Shown one piece after another: positions 1 to 7,100 of a stretch of DNA of 13,595 nucleotides (position 1 is its first letter; the number at the start of each line of letters is the position of its first letter). The position numbers and the translations under genes were made by a program. The notes under the pieces are model-generated. The model worked only from the letters and a program-made list of their open reading frames with translations, made no database searches and had not been told where the DNA came from. The stretch is from the NCBI GenBank assembly GCA_937908275.1, contig CALERA010000189.1:1-13595 (forward strand). The letters run 5' to 3'. This DNA is from an uncultured Desulfarculaceae bacterium (lineage in GTDB: Bacteria; Desulfobacterota; Desulfarculia; Desulfarculales; Desulfarculaceae).

Positions 1-75
1 AAGGGTTCCCCCACACCCCCTCCTAAAAGGCCGCGATGATTAATTGCCGCGCTCCCTACCGCATTGGGCGGGGAA

Positions 76-1185
76 TCAAAGGCGCGCGTAGTGTTTCCCA
101 GGGCGCTGCTCCACCAGCTCGGCCATCTCCAGGCTGATCAGCAGGGCCGTCACCTCCTGGGGCAGGAGCCCGCTCTGGCGGGCCAGCACGTCAACGTGAA
201 CCGGCTCGTGACCCATCAGGTCCAGCAGGGTCCGGGCCGGGTCGGGCAGGTCCAGGTTCTCCGGCGGGCCGGCCAGGGGCCGCTCCTCCGCCGGGGGCAG
301 GCCTCCGGGGGCCAGGAGGTCGGCGGCGCTGGTAAGCAGCCGCGCCCCCTGGCGCAAAAGCTGGTGGCAGCCCTGGCTGGTGGGCGAGCCCACCGGCCCC
401 GGCACCGCCAGCACCTCCCGGCCCTGGTCCAGGGCGTGGCGGGCGGTGATCAGGGCGCCGCTCTTCAGGCCGGCCTCCACCACCACCACCGCGCGCGACA
501 GCCCGCTGATGACCCGGTTGCGGGCCGGGAAATTGCCGGCCAGGGGGGCCGTCCCCAGGGGGAACTCGCTCACCACCGCCCCCCGCCGGGCCATCTCCGC
601 CACCAGGCCCTTGTTCTCCGGCGGGTAGGTCACGTCCAGGCCGCAGCCCAGGACCCCGACAGTGTGCCCCCCGGCGGCCAGGGCCGCCTGGTGGGCCACG
701 GTGTCCACCCCCCGGGCCAGGCCGGAGATCACGCTGATCTTGGCCAGGGCCAGGTCCCGGGCCAGGTCCGCGCTGACCCGGCCGCCGTAGGAAGTCATGT
801 TGCGCGAGCCCACCAGGGCCACCCCGCCGGGGTGGCAGCCATGGAGGTCGCCGCGCGCGAATATCAGGGGCGGCGGGGCGTAGACCGCCTTCAACAGCGG
901 CGGATACTCCGGGTCGTCCCAGGTCAGGGCCTTGGCCCCCAGGGCCGTCAGCCCGGCCAGCTCCGCCTCCGGGTCCCGCGCCCAATCCCGCTGGTGCACC
1001 CGGCGGGCCAGGTCCTGGCGCAGGCCCAGGGCGGTCAGGGCCGCGAGGGGCGCGCCCAGGGCCGGCCCCGGCGCGCCATAGGCCCGCAGGATCCGGGCGA
1101 AGGTCAGGCTGCCCACCCCGGGGATCAGACGCAACCCCAGCCAATCCAGGATGTCCGGCGGATGTTGGTGTTGCCTGTCCCCCAT
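76..1185 (-). CDS. dprA: DNA-processing protein DprA (Smf)
   Basis: DprA binds single-stranded DNA and loads RecA during natural transformation; many non-competent bacteria also carry it. The 369-aa product has a helix-hairpin-helix-like N-terminus (about 14-65), a Rossmann-type core (about 85-290) and a C-terminal winged-helix segment (about 315-369). Family motifs are visible: VGSRNMTSYG (125-134), SGLARGVDTVAHQAAL (154-169), FPARNRVISGLS (219-230), SGALITA with AVPG (242-263) and GCHQLLRQGA (272-281). In the last, His274 stands where the family usually has Asn. Length is normal for the full three-domain form. The start is supported by GGAG a few bases upstream on the minus strand. The gene is divergent from the exported-protein pair to its right. 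Downstream, an AGGAGG-like site on the minus strand at 19-24 hints at another minus-strand gene just past the left edge; topA often follows dprA, but this cannot be seen here. Confidence 0.96.
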   Translation of the reverse strand: MGDRQHQHPPDILDWLGLRLIPGVGSLTFARILRAYGAPGPALGAPLAALTALGLRQDLARRVHQRDWARDPEAELAGLTALGAKALTWDDPEYPPLLKAVYAPPPLIFARGDLHGCHPGGVALVGSRNMTSYGGRVSADLARDLALAKISVISGLARGVDTVAHQAALAAGGHTVGVLGCGLDVTYPPENKGLVAEMARRGAVVSEFPLGTAPLAGNFPARNRVISGLSRAVVVVEAGLKSGALITARHALDQGREVLAVPGPVGSPTSQGCHQLLRQGARLLTSAADLLAPGGLPPAEERPLAGPPENLDLPDPARTLLDLMGHEPVHVDVLARQSGLLPQEVTALLISLEMAELVEQRPGKHYARL

Positions 1186-1231
1186 AGGCTCCAGAAGCTA
1201 ACCAGCATATTTCCCAACGTCAAGCCAAAGT

Positions 1232-1262
1232 TGGCCCACCCCGGCCCCGCCGGGGCGGGCCA
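1232..1262. repeat. GC-rich hairpin between divergent genes
   Basis: A 14-bp inverted repeat with one A-C mismatch and a CCC loop (arms 1232-1245 and 1249-1262) sits in the 276-base gap between dprA and the divergent exported-protein gene, 47 bases upstream of the dprA start codon. Neither side has a T tract, so it is not a convincing intrinsic terminator. It could be a binding site or an mRNA leader structure of dprA. Function is unknown. Confidence 0.4.
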
Positions 1263-1348
1263 GGGGGGATAAATGCCCAGGGCCGCTGGGATTATGTCCC
1301 CGCGAACCCCACCCGCGCCCACCCCACCCGTCCGGGGGAGATTGCCCC

Positions 1349-1377
1349 TTGTTCCGGCCGGGGACGGCCTCTACAAT
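1349..1377 (+). promoter_or_regulatory. Candidate sigma70-type promoter for the DUF4412/VWA pair
   Basis: TTGTTC (1349-1354) is followed after exactly 17 bases by TACAAT (1372-1377), which matches the -10 consensus at five of six positions. Transcription would begin near 1384, giving a leader of about 78 bases before the ATG at 1462. The -35 box is weak (three of six), but a good -10 at optimal spacing is notable in such GC-rich sequence. Confidence 0.45.
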
Positions 1378-1461
1378 GGCCCCAGGCCCTTTTGCGGCCC
1401 CTTGGCCACCCCTCGCCACTGGCCCCGCCGCGCCCTCGGCCCCGGGGCCCGGGAGCAGCCC

Positions 1462-2112
1462 ATGCCACGCCTCTGGTCCCGCGCCTGCCTGATCGCCCTG
1501 ATCCTGGCCTTCTCCGCCCCCGCCTGGGCCCTGGAGCTCAGCGCCGACGTGGTGCGCCAGGGCAAGGGTCAGGAACAGACCTCCAAGGTCTTCATCAAGG
1601 GCGACAAAATCCGCCTGGAGGGGATGCCCAGCCCCGGCGGGGGGCCGGGCTACAACATCCTGCGCACCGACAAGAAGGTGATCTGGCTGGTCCAGCCCGA
1701 GCGCAAGACCTATATCGAGCTGCCCCTGGGCCACCTGACCGACATGTCCCAGCAGGCCGCCACCGGGGGCAAGCTGCCCGGCGAGGCCGCCCGCCGCGAG
1801 CTGGGCCAGGAGAAGATCGACGGCCGGCCGGCCACCAAGTACGAGGTCATCTATTCGGTTTCCGGCCAGAACTACATGATCCACCAGTGGCTGGACCGCG
1901 AGCTGAAACTGCCGCTCAAGACCGCCGGCGCCGACGGCAGTTGGAGCGTGGAGTACCGCAACCTGCGCCTGGCTCCCCAGGCCGAGGCCCTGTTCGAGCT
2001 GCCGGCCGACTACCAGGTCATCAGCCTGCCGGCCCTGATCCAGGCCCTGGGCGGCGGCCAGGCCGCCCCCGGCCCGGACCAGCCTCCCGCCCCGGCCCCC
2101 AGCGGGCGCTAG
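1462..2112 (+). CDS. Exported DUF4412-like protein
   Basis: The 216-aa protein begins with a clear signal peptide: basic MPRLWSR, a hydrophobic stretch, then cleavage predicted after AWA at residue 23. It is therefore probably periplasmic or exported. The mature part is beta-strand rich and carries the pattern KVFIKGDKIRLEG (42-54), YNILRTDKKVIWLVQPERK (64-82) and TYIELPL (83-89). This pattern is typical of DUF4412 and related LolA/outer-membrane-lipoprotein-sorting-like folds. The Pro/Gly-rich tail (about 197-216) looks disordered. The frame stays open upstream to 1273, but the ATG at 1462 is preferred because it begins the signal peptide and follows GGGAG. The next gene starts 7 bases after the stop, so the two are probably co-transcribed. 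The precise role is unknown; binding of a lipid or other hydrophobic ligand is only an analogy from the fold. Confidence 0.8.
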   Translation: MPRLWSRACLIALILAFSAPAWALELSADVVRQGKGQEQTSKVFIKGDKIRLEGMPSPGGGPGYNILRTDKKVIWLVQPERKTYIELPLGHLTDMSQQAATGGKLPGEAARRELGQEKIDGRPATKYEVIYSVSGQNYMIHQWLDRELKLPLKTAGADGSWSVEYRNLRLAPQAEALFELPADYQVISLPALIQALGGGQAAPGPDQPPAPAPSGR

Positions 2113-2119
2113 GGCCGCG

Positions 2120-3649
2120 ATGCCCCGCCCTGGCATGCGCCGCGCCTGGCCCGGGGTGGTCCTCCTGGCCCTGGCCCTGCTCTGGGCCGCCCCGCCGGCC
2201 CGGGCCACCGCGCCGGAGGAGCTGCTGCCCCCGCCCGGGCGCCTGGCCCTGGTGGTGGACTGCTCGGCCGGAGCCGCCCAGGCCTGGCAGGGGACCAACC
2301 GCCGCCTGGCGGCCGAGGCCGCCCTGGCCATCGAGCTGAACAGCCTGCCCTTGCGCGCCCAGGCCGGCCTCTGGCTGGCCGGCGGGGGGGGGAGCCAGGC
2401 GGCGATCCCCCCCACCAGCGCCCAGGAGTTGAAGGGTCCGGGCCTGGTGCTGCCCGACCTGGGCGGCGCGGCCGACCTGACCCCGGCCCTGGCCGCGGCC
2501 GCGGCCTGGCTCAGGGAGGCCGGCCCGGGGGCGATCCTGGTCCTGGCCGGGCCGGAAGCCAGGCTGGACCCGGCCGGGCTGGGCGACCTGGGGCCGGACC
2601 GCTTTGTCCACGCCCTGGGCCTGGGGGTCCTGCCGGCCGACGGACCCCTGGAGCGCCTGGCCCGGGAGCACGGCGGCGGCTTTTTCCAGGCCGCCGAGGC
2701 CGGCCAGGTCAGCCCCCTGCTGCACCGGGCGGTGCTCCTGGGCCTGTCCCGGGCCAGCCTGCTGGTGCTGACCCACGGGGCCGACAACCAGCCCCGGCCG
2801 GTGGTCTACGGCCTGGAGCGCCGCGACCAAATGGCCCTGCGCCGCCAGGGGATCGGCAACCGGCCGGTCCAGGTCCTGCCCGGGGTCTACCAGATCGCGT
2901 GGCCGGCCCAACCTGGCCTGGGACCGGGAGTCATTCCGGACAAGGTGTCGACGGCCCCCCAGGGCCTCACCCGCCTCTGGGCCGGGGGCCAGGGGGTCCT
3001 GAAGCTGGACTCGCGCGGGGCCCAGGACCAGGCCCTGAACTGGGTGGTCTCGGTCTCCAACCTGGAGACCGGCAAGGTGGAGGCGGCCGAGAAGCGCACC
3101 CCCCTGGAGCTGACCCTGCCGGCCGGGTTTTATCGCGTCAAGACCCTGCGCCCGCCCCTGGCCTGGACCGTGGAGCTGGCCGCCGGCCAGACCCGGGAGA
3201 TCGTCACCGGCCCGCCGGGCAGGCTGACCCTGGGCCTGACCGGCCCCTCCGGCCCCTGGCGGGTGCCCTACCGGGTGGAGGACCTCCTGGGTTTGCGCGA
3301 GGTTGGCACCGGCTACACCAACGCCCCCCTGAGCCTGGCCCCGGGCCGCTACCGCCTGGAGGCCCAGACCGCCCCGCCCCAGGTGGTGGAGCTGGAGCTG
3401 AAGCCGGGCCAGGAGGTCAGCCAGGCCCTGCCCGTGGTGGGCGGCCTGCTGGTGCGGCGGGACAACGCCGGTAAGAGTCATAGTTACACAGTGTTGGACC
3501 TGGAGGGGCGCCCTTTGATGCGCGGAGTGGGCGACCGCCCCCTGCCGGTGCTGCCCGGCCGCTACCAGGTGCGCTTCGCCGGTCCGGCCCCGGCCGTGGC
3601 GCTGGAGATCAACCCCGGCCGCCTGACCGCCCTGGACCCGCCGCAATAG
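2120..3649 (+). CDS. Exported VWA-like protein with PGxY beta repeats
   Basis: The 509-aa protein is exported: a signal peptide with basic MRR, a Leu/Val core and cleavage predicted after ARA (about 29). Residues 41-210 resemble a von Willebrand factor A domain. LALVVDCSAGAA (42-53) sits where the metal site DxSxS would be, but the last Ser is Gly51, so metal binding is doubtful. AADLTPALAAAAAW (117-130) matches the second metal-site loop. The C-terminal half is repetitive beta sandwich. Four segments of the type L-P-(G/A)-x-Y-x-(V/I) occur at about 250-262, 331-343, 404-416 and 475-487, resembling PEGA or carboxypeptidase-regulatory-like modules. No C-terminal membrane segment is visible, so the product is probably periplasmic or surface-associated. 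A second in-frame ATG at 2135 is a possible start. I do not recognise the full architecture. Confidence 0.75.
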   Translation: MPRPGMRRAWPGVVLLALALLWAAPPARATAPEELLPPPGRLALVVDCSAGAAQAWQGTNRRLAAEAALAIELNSLPLRAQAGLWLAGGGGSQAAIPPTSAQELKGPGLVLPDLGGAADLTPALAAAAAWLREAGPGAILVLAGPEARLDPAGLGDLGPDRFVHALGLGVLPADGPLERLAREHGGGFFQAAEAGQVSPLLHRAVLLGLSRASLLVLTHGADNQPRPVVYGLERRDQMALRRQGIGNRPVQVLPGVYQIAWPAQPGLGPGVIPDKVSTAPQGLTRLWAGGQGVLKLDSRGAQDQALNWVVSVSNLETGKVEAAEKRTPLELTLPAGFYRVKTLRPPLAWTVELAAGQTREIVTGPPGRLTLGLTGPSGPWRVPYRVEDLLGLREVGTGYTNAPLSLAPGRYRLEAQTAPPQVVELELKPGQEVSQALPVVGGLLVRRDNAGKSHSYTVLDLEGRPLMRGVGDRPLPVLPGRYQVRFAGPAPAVALEINPGRLTALDPPQ

Positions 3650-3776
3650 CCACAGCGCAGCTGTCGCCCTCTTGAACAATAAATAACTTTCTCGCGCAAC
3701 CATCAGTCCTCATTAGTTTTTCACGAATAACGTTGATCAAGGCTTCATATTACGCCCTGAACCCTTTAAGACCTCA

Positions 3777-3806
3777 TTGACTTCCGGTAATCCGGTAGGT
3801 TAACCT
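3777..3806 (+). promoter_or_regulatory. Candidate promoter and operator of the acyl-CoA ligase gene
   Basis: TTGACT (3777-3782) matches the -35 consensus at five positions and is followed after 18 bases by TAACCT (3801-3806), a weak -10. The spacer contains a tandem TCCGGTA (3783-3789 and 3791-3797), and the -10 overlaps the palindrome GGTTAACC (3798-3805). A regulator could bind across the promoter core here. The surrounding gap, about 3670-3800, is clearly more AT-rich than the rest of the window and also has TTGATCAA at 3733-3740. Confidence 0.35.
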
Positions 3807-3841
3807 CGCTGTGCGCCCGCAAAAGTCAGCCCGCAGACGTG

Positions 3842-3868
3842 GGGGGGAGCCGCCCCCCGGAGGAGGAG
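3842..3868 (+). promoter_or_regulatory. G6/C6 hairpin abutting a strong ribosome binding site
   Basis: Six G (3842-3847) can pair with six C (3853-3858) across the loop AGCCG. The strong purine Shine-Dalgarno GGAGGAGGAG (3859-3868) follows immediately, two bases before the ATG at 3871. This ribosome binding site decides the start of the acyl-CoA ligase, because the frame is open further upstream to 3811. The hairpin might influence translation, but it may simply be a GC-rich accident. Confidence 0.4.
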
Positions 3869-3870
3869 TC

Positions 3871-5595
3871 ATGGCCCAGGACCTGGGAAGCCGCCCCTGG
3901 TACAACGACTGGCCCGAAGGCGTGCCGAAGATGATCGACATCCCCGACATCGGCCTCGGTGACCTGCTGCGCGACACAGCCAAGCAATATCCCGACAACA
4001 AGGCCATCATCTTCCTCGACTCGGTCATGAGTTACCGCGAGTTGGACGACTGCGTGGACCGCCTGGCCACGGCCTTCGACCAACTGGGCGTCAAGAAGGG
4101 CGACGTGGTGGCCATGATGCTGCCCAACTCGCCCCAGTTCGTCATCACCTTCTACGCCTGCCAGCGCATCGGGGTGACCATCACCGCCATCAACCCCACC
4201 TACAAGCCGCTGGAGATCAAGCACCAGCTCAACGACTCCGGGGCCAAGGCCTTCGTGGTGCTGGATTCGGTCTACGCCGCCGCGGGCAAAGTCCTGGACC
4301 AGACCAAGGTCAAGCACCTGATCGGCACCAACATCGTCGACCAGGTGAAGATCAGCCCCTTCAAGAAGTTCCTGGGCAAGCTGCTCAAGAAGATCCCCAG
4401 CGGCGAGATGCCGGCCAACGCCCTGAAATACACCGACCTGCTCAAGACCGCCCCCAACCTGCCCAAGGTGACCATCAATCCGGCCGAGGACGTGGCGGTG
4501 TTGCAGTACACCGGCGGCACCACCGGCACCCCCAAGGGCGGCATGCTCACCGCCCGCAACCTGGTGGCCAACGCCCTGATGGGCCGGGCCTGGATCGGCG
4601 GGGCCTTCCCGACCGGCGGCGGCTACGTGGGCGTGCTGCCCCTGTTCCACGTCTTCGCCATGACCTGCGTGATGAACTCGGCGGTGGTCAACGGCTGCTT
4701 CCAGTTGCTGTTCCCCAAGCCGCCGGATTCCATGCTGGAATGGGCGGCCCAGCTGGAGAAGTGGGGCCAGGGCACCCAGCTGATGATGCCGGGCGTGGCG
4801 GTGTTGTTCAACAAGATCAACAACACCCAGGGCATCGAGAAATACGATCTCAAATCGCTGGTCAAGTGCATGTCCGGCGCGGGACCCCTGCCGCGCGAGG
4901 TGCAGCTGACCTTCGAGAAGAAGATCGGCGCCCTGGTGGTGGAGGGCTACGGCCTGACCGAGTCCTCGCCGGTGACCCACGCCAACCCCTTCACCCTCAA
5001 GCCGGGGGTGGAGCGGGTGATGGGCTCCATCGGCCTGCCCTTCCCCAACACCGATGTCAAGATCATGGACCTGGAGACCGGCGCCCAGCAGATGCCCTAT
5101 GGCCCCGAGGGCGTGGGCGAGCTGTGCATCAAGGGACCCCAGGTGATGAAGGGCTACTTCAACAAGCCCGAGGAGAGCGCCCGCACCCTGCGCGACGGCT
5201 GGCTCTACACCGGCGACATCGCCTACATGGACGAGCGGGGCTGGACCTTCATCATGGACCGGGCCAAGGACCTGGTTAAGTTCAAGGGTTTCAGCGTGTT
5301 CCCCAAGGAGGTCGAGGACTACATGTTCTCCCACCCCGACATCCTGGAGGTGGCGGTGGTGGGCCTGCCCCATCCCAAGGTGGGCGAGATCCTGAAGGCC
5401 TTCGTGGTGCTCAAGCCCGAATCCAAGGGCAAGGTGGACGAGCAGGCCATCATCGAGTGGTGCAAGGAGAACATGACCCACTACAAGGTGCCCTCGGTGG
5501 TGGAGTTCCGCGAGGAGCTGCCCAAGACCATGGTGGGCAAGGTCCTGCGCCGGGTGCTGAAGGAAGAAGAGCTGAGCAAGGCCAAGCCGGCCTAG
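3871..5595 (+). CDS. fadD: Long-chain fatty acid-CoA ligase (AMP-forming)
   Basis: The 574-aa enzyme belongs to the ANL superfamily (acyl-CoA synthetases, adenylation domains, luciferase). It activates a carboxylic acid with ATP to an acyl-AMP, then forms the CoA thioester. Visible motifs are the P-loop YTGGTTGTPKGG (213-224), GYGLTESSP (359-367), YTGDIAYMDERGW (446-458), the hinge DRAKDLVKFKGF (463-474) and the catalytic lysine in KTMVGKVLRR (552-561, Lys557). The length fits FadD-type long-chain ligases. No signal peptide or membrane helix is obvious, so it is probably cytosolic or peripherally membrane-bound. The ATG at 3871 is chosen for its strong Shine-Dalgarno. The gene has its own promoter region and a strong terminator, so it looks monocistronic. 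It probably feeds beta-oxidation of fatty acids; chain-length preference cannot be read from the sequence, and a medium-chain or aromatic acid substrate remains possible. Confidence 0.92.
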   Translation: MAQDLGSRPWYNDWPEGVPKMIDIPDIGLGDLLRDTAKQYPDNKAIIFLDSVMSYRELDDCVDRLATAFDQLGVKKGDVVAMMLPNSPQFVITFYACQRIGVTITAINPTYKPLEIKHQLNDSGAKAFVVLDSVYAAAGKVLDQTKVKHLIGTNIVDQVKISPFKKFLGKLLKKIPSGEMPANALKYTDLLKTAPNLPKVTINPAEDVAVLQYTGGTTGTPKGGMLTARNLVANALMGRAWIGGAFPTGGGYVGVLPLFHVFAMTCVMNSAVVNGCFQLLFPKPPDSMLEWAAQLEKWGQGTQLMMPGVAVLFNKINNTQGIEKYDLKSLVKCMSGAGPLPREVQLTFEKKIGALVVEGYGLTESSPVTHANPFTLKPGVERVMGSIGLPFPNTDVKIMDLETGAQQMPYGPEGVGELCIKGPQVMKGYFNKPEESARTLRDGWLYTGDIAYMDERGWTFIMDRAKDLVKFKGFSVFPKEVEDYMFSHPDILEVAVVGLPHPKVGEILKAFVVLKPESKGKVDEQAIIEWCKENMTHYKVPSVVEFREELPKTMVGKVLRRVLKEEELSKAKPA

Positions 5596-5627
5596 GCCGG
5601 AAGTTCTCGGCCCAGCGCGTTATAATC

Positions 5628-5668
5628 CGCGACGGGGGTGGGGCCGACCCGCCCCCGTCGCGTCTTTT
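5628..5668 (+). terminator. Intrinsic terminator after the acyl-CoA ligase
   Basis: A perfect 11-bp stem, CGCGACGGGGG (5628-5638) with CCCCCGTCGCG (5652-5662), extends inward by a T-G wobble and three G-C pairs to a 5-base loop. TCTTTT (5663-5668) follows. It lies 32 bases after the ligase stop and 38 bases before hemW, and so separates the two transcription units. A perfect -10-like TATAAT lies at 5621-5626, just upstream of the stem. Confidence 0.85.
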
Positions 5669-5706
5669 CCGGCGGCGCTTTCCCGCCCCTGTCCGTCCGA
5701 GGCGGC

Positions 5707-6840
5707 ATGTCACCCCTGGGCCTCTACATCCACCTGCCCTTCTGCGCCGGCCGCTGCCCCTACTGCGACTTCTTCGCCCGGCCCCACGCGCCGGCCCTGG
5801 CCCGGCGGCTGGTCCCGGCCCTGGTCCGGCACCTGGAGCGCCTGGCCCCCCAGGCCGGCGGCCGTTTGCTCGACCACGTCTACCTGGGCGGCGGCACCCC
5901 CAGCCTGCGCCCGGCGGCGGAGATCGCCGCCCTGCTGGAGGCGGCCCGCTCGCGGATCGGCCTGGCCCCGGACTGCGAGGTCAGCCTGGAGGCCAACCCC
6001 GGCGGCCTGAGCCTCGGCAAGCTACAGCGGCTCCGGGCGGCCGGGGTCAACCGCCTGAGCCTGGGGGTGCAGAGCCTGCGCCCGGAAACCCTGGCCCTCC
6101 TGGGTCGCCGCCACCGGGCGCGAGACGTGGTCCGGGCGGTAAGCCAGGCCCGGGCGGCGGGTTTCGCCAGCCTCAGCCTGGACTTGATCTACGGCCTGCC
6201 CGGCCAGACCCCGGCGCTGGCCGCGGCCGACCTGCGGGCGGCCATCGCCCTGGAGCCGGACCACGTCTCCTATTACGAGCTGACCCTGGCCCCGGAGACC
6301 CCGTTCGGCCAGCGCTACGCCAAGGGCCGGCCGCCCCTGCCCGCCGAGGACGCCATCCTGGCCATGGAGGACCAGGCCCTGGAGCTATTGGAGGCGGCCG
6401 GGCTAGAGCGCTACGAGGTCAGCAACTTCGCCCGCCCCGGCCGGGCCTGCCGCCACAACCAGGACACCTGGCGCGGGGGGGACTACCTGTCCCTGGGGCC
6501 GGGGGCCCACGGCCATCTGGACGGGGTGCGCTGGGCCTATCTGACCGATGTCGCGGCTTATCTGGCGGGGGTGGCCGGCGGCGGAGAGCCCCTGGCCTTC
6601 CGCGAGGAGCTCTCCGGCCGCCAGCGCGCCCTGGAGCTGATCATGCTGGGCCTGCGCACCGTGGAGGGCGTGGACCTGGCGGCGGCGGCCCGGGTCTGGC
6701 CCGGGGTCCGGAACCCGGAATGGAGCCGGGCCGCGGACCAGTTGGTCCGGCGGGGCTGGGCCAGCCTGGCCGAGGCCCGTCTGCGCCCCACCCCCCTGGG
6801 CCTGCGCCTGGCCGACGCGGCCGCCGCCCTTTTCGCCTGA
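5707..6840 (+). CDS. hemW: Radical SAM heme chaperone HemW
   Basis: The 377-aa protein is a HemW/HemN-family radical SAM protein. The cluster motif CAGRCPYC gives Cys13, Cys17 and Cys20 (CX3CX2C) and continues as DFF, without the extra cysteine typical of HemN. This points to HemW, a heme-binding chaperone, rather than the anaerobic coproporphyrinogen oxidase. Other family blocks are YLGGGTPS (59-66), EANPGG (95-100), GVNRLSLGVQS (113-123), RYEVSNFARPG (235-245) and LGPGAHG (263-269). The segment usually written HNxxYW reads HNQDTW here (250-255), so Thr replaces the usual Tyr; this may be a lineage variant. The ATG at 5707 is preferred because the protein then begins directly at the family N-terminus and GAGG lies just upstream. 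Product is expected in the cytoplasm or at the inner membrane face. Confidence 0.92.
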   Translation: MSPLGLYIHLPFCAGRCPYCDFFARPHAPALARRLVPALVRHLERLAPQAGGRLLDHVYLGGGTPSLRPAAEIAALLEAARSRIGLAPDCEVSLEANPGGLSLGKLQRLRAAGVNRLSLGVQSLRPETLALLGRRHRARDVVRAVSQARAAGFASLSLDLIYGLPGQTPALAAADLRAAIALEPDHVSYYELTLAPETPFGQRYAKGRPPLPAEDAILAMEDQALELLEAAGLERYEVSNFARPGRACRHNQDTWRGGDYLSLGPGAHGHLDGVRWAYLTDVAAYLAGVAGGGEPLAFREELSGRQRALELIMLGLRTVEGVDLAAAARVWPGVRNPEWSRAADQLVRRGWASLAEARLRPTPLGLRLADAAAALFA

Positions 6841-6898
6841 AATCGGCCCCGCTCCAGGCCCCGCGACCCCGGGTTTCCCGCCTAACTGCAAATGGACT

Positions 6899-6929
6899 TT
6901 GACAAACTGGGGTGAATATGCCTTACACT
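6899..6929 (+). promoter_or_regulatory. Candidate promoter of the HEAT-repeat gene
   Basis: A perfect -35 box TTGACA (6899-6904) is followed by TACACT (6924-6929, four of six -10 matches) after 19 bases, or by TTACAC after 18. The spacing is longer than ideal. Its position 170-200 bases upstream of the next start codon, in a locally AT-richer patch after hemW, supports it. Confidence 0.45.
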
Positions 6930-6935
6930 GCTAGG

Positions 6936-7100
6936 GACGGTCCATCACCGCGCCCGGCGGTCCCTCGACCGCCGCCTGCCCGCCGCTCCCATCCTGGTCC
7001 CTGGGGCCGCCCCGCCAGGGATGGGGTTGAGTAAGTTTGTCCCCGCCCGCGAGCCTGGCGACGGTCGCGTCCCGGCGGTCACGGTTGCATGGAGGCCCCT
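6936..7100 (+). promoter_or_regulatory. Hairpin-rich leader of the HEAT-repeat gene
   Basis: If transcription starts near 6936, the gene has a leader of about 165 bases. It contains a perfect 8-bp hairpin (6955-6962 with 6967-6974, loop CCTC) and a 7-bp hairpin TCCCTGG/CCAGGGA (6998-7004 with 7015-7021). The ribosome binding site GGAGG (7091-7095) is five bases before the ATG at 7101. I do not recognise a known riboswitch class, and high GC content makes chance hairpins common. Confidence 0.3.

Noticed and set aside
1195..1223. TTGACG and TAGCTT, 17 bases apart, as a minus-strand dprA promoter
   Set aside because: The -10 match is poor and the transcript would begin almost at the start codon, excluding the visible ribosome binding site.
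64..1272. A 402-codon plus-strand frame opposite dprA
   Set aside because: Gln/Gly/Arg/Ala-rich shadow without domains; dprA on the other strand is unambiguous.
3652..3664. ACAGC/GCTGT hairpin as terminator of the VWA-like gene
   Set aside because: The stem is only five base pairs and has no T tract, so it is too weak to call.
2021..3703. Long minus-strand frames opposite the exported pair, including another at 1198-2787
   Set aside because: Low-complexity translations without motifs, antisense to genes with clear signal peptides and ribosome binding sites.
3826..5481. A 551-codon minus-strand frame opposite the acyl-CoA ligase
   Set aside because: His/Gly/Leu/Val-rich shadow of the ligase codons; the ligase carries all ANL family motifs.
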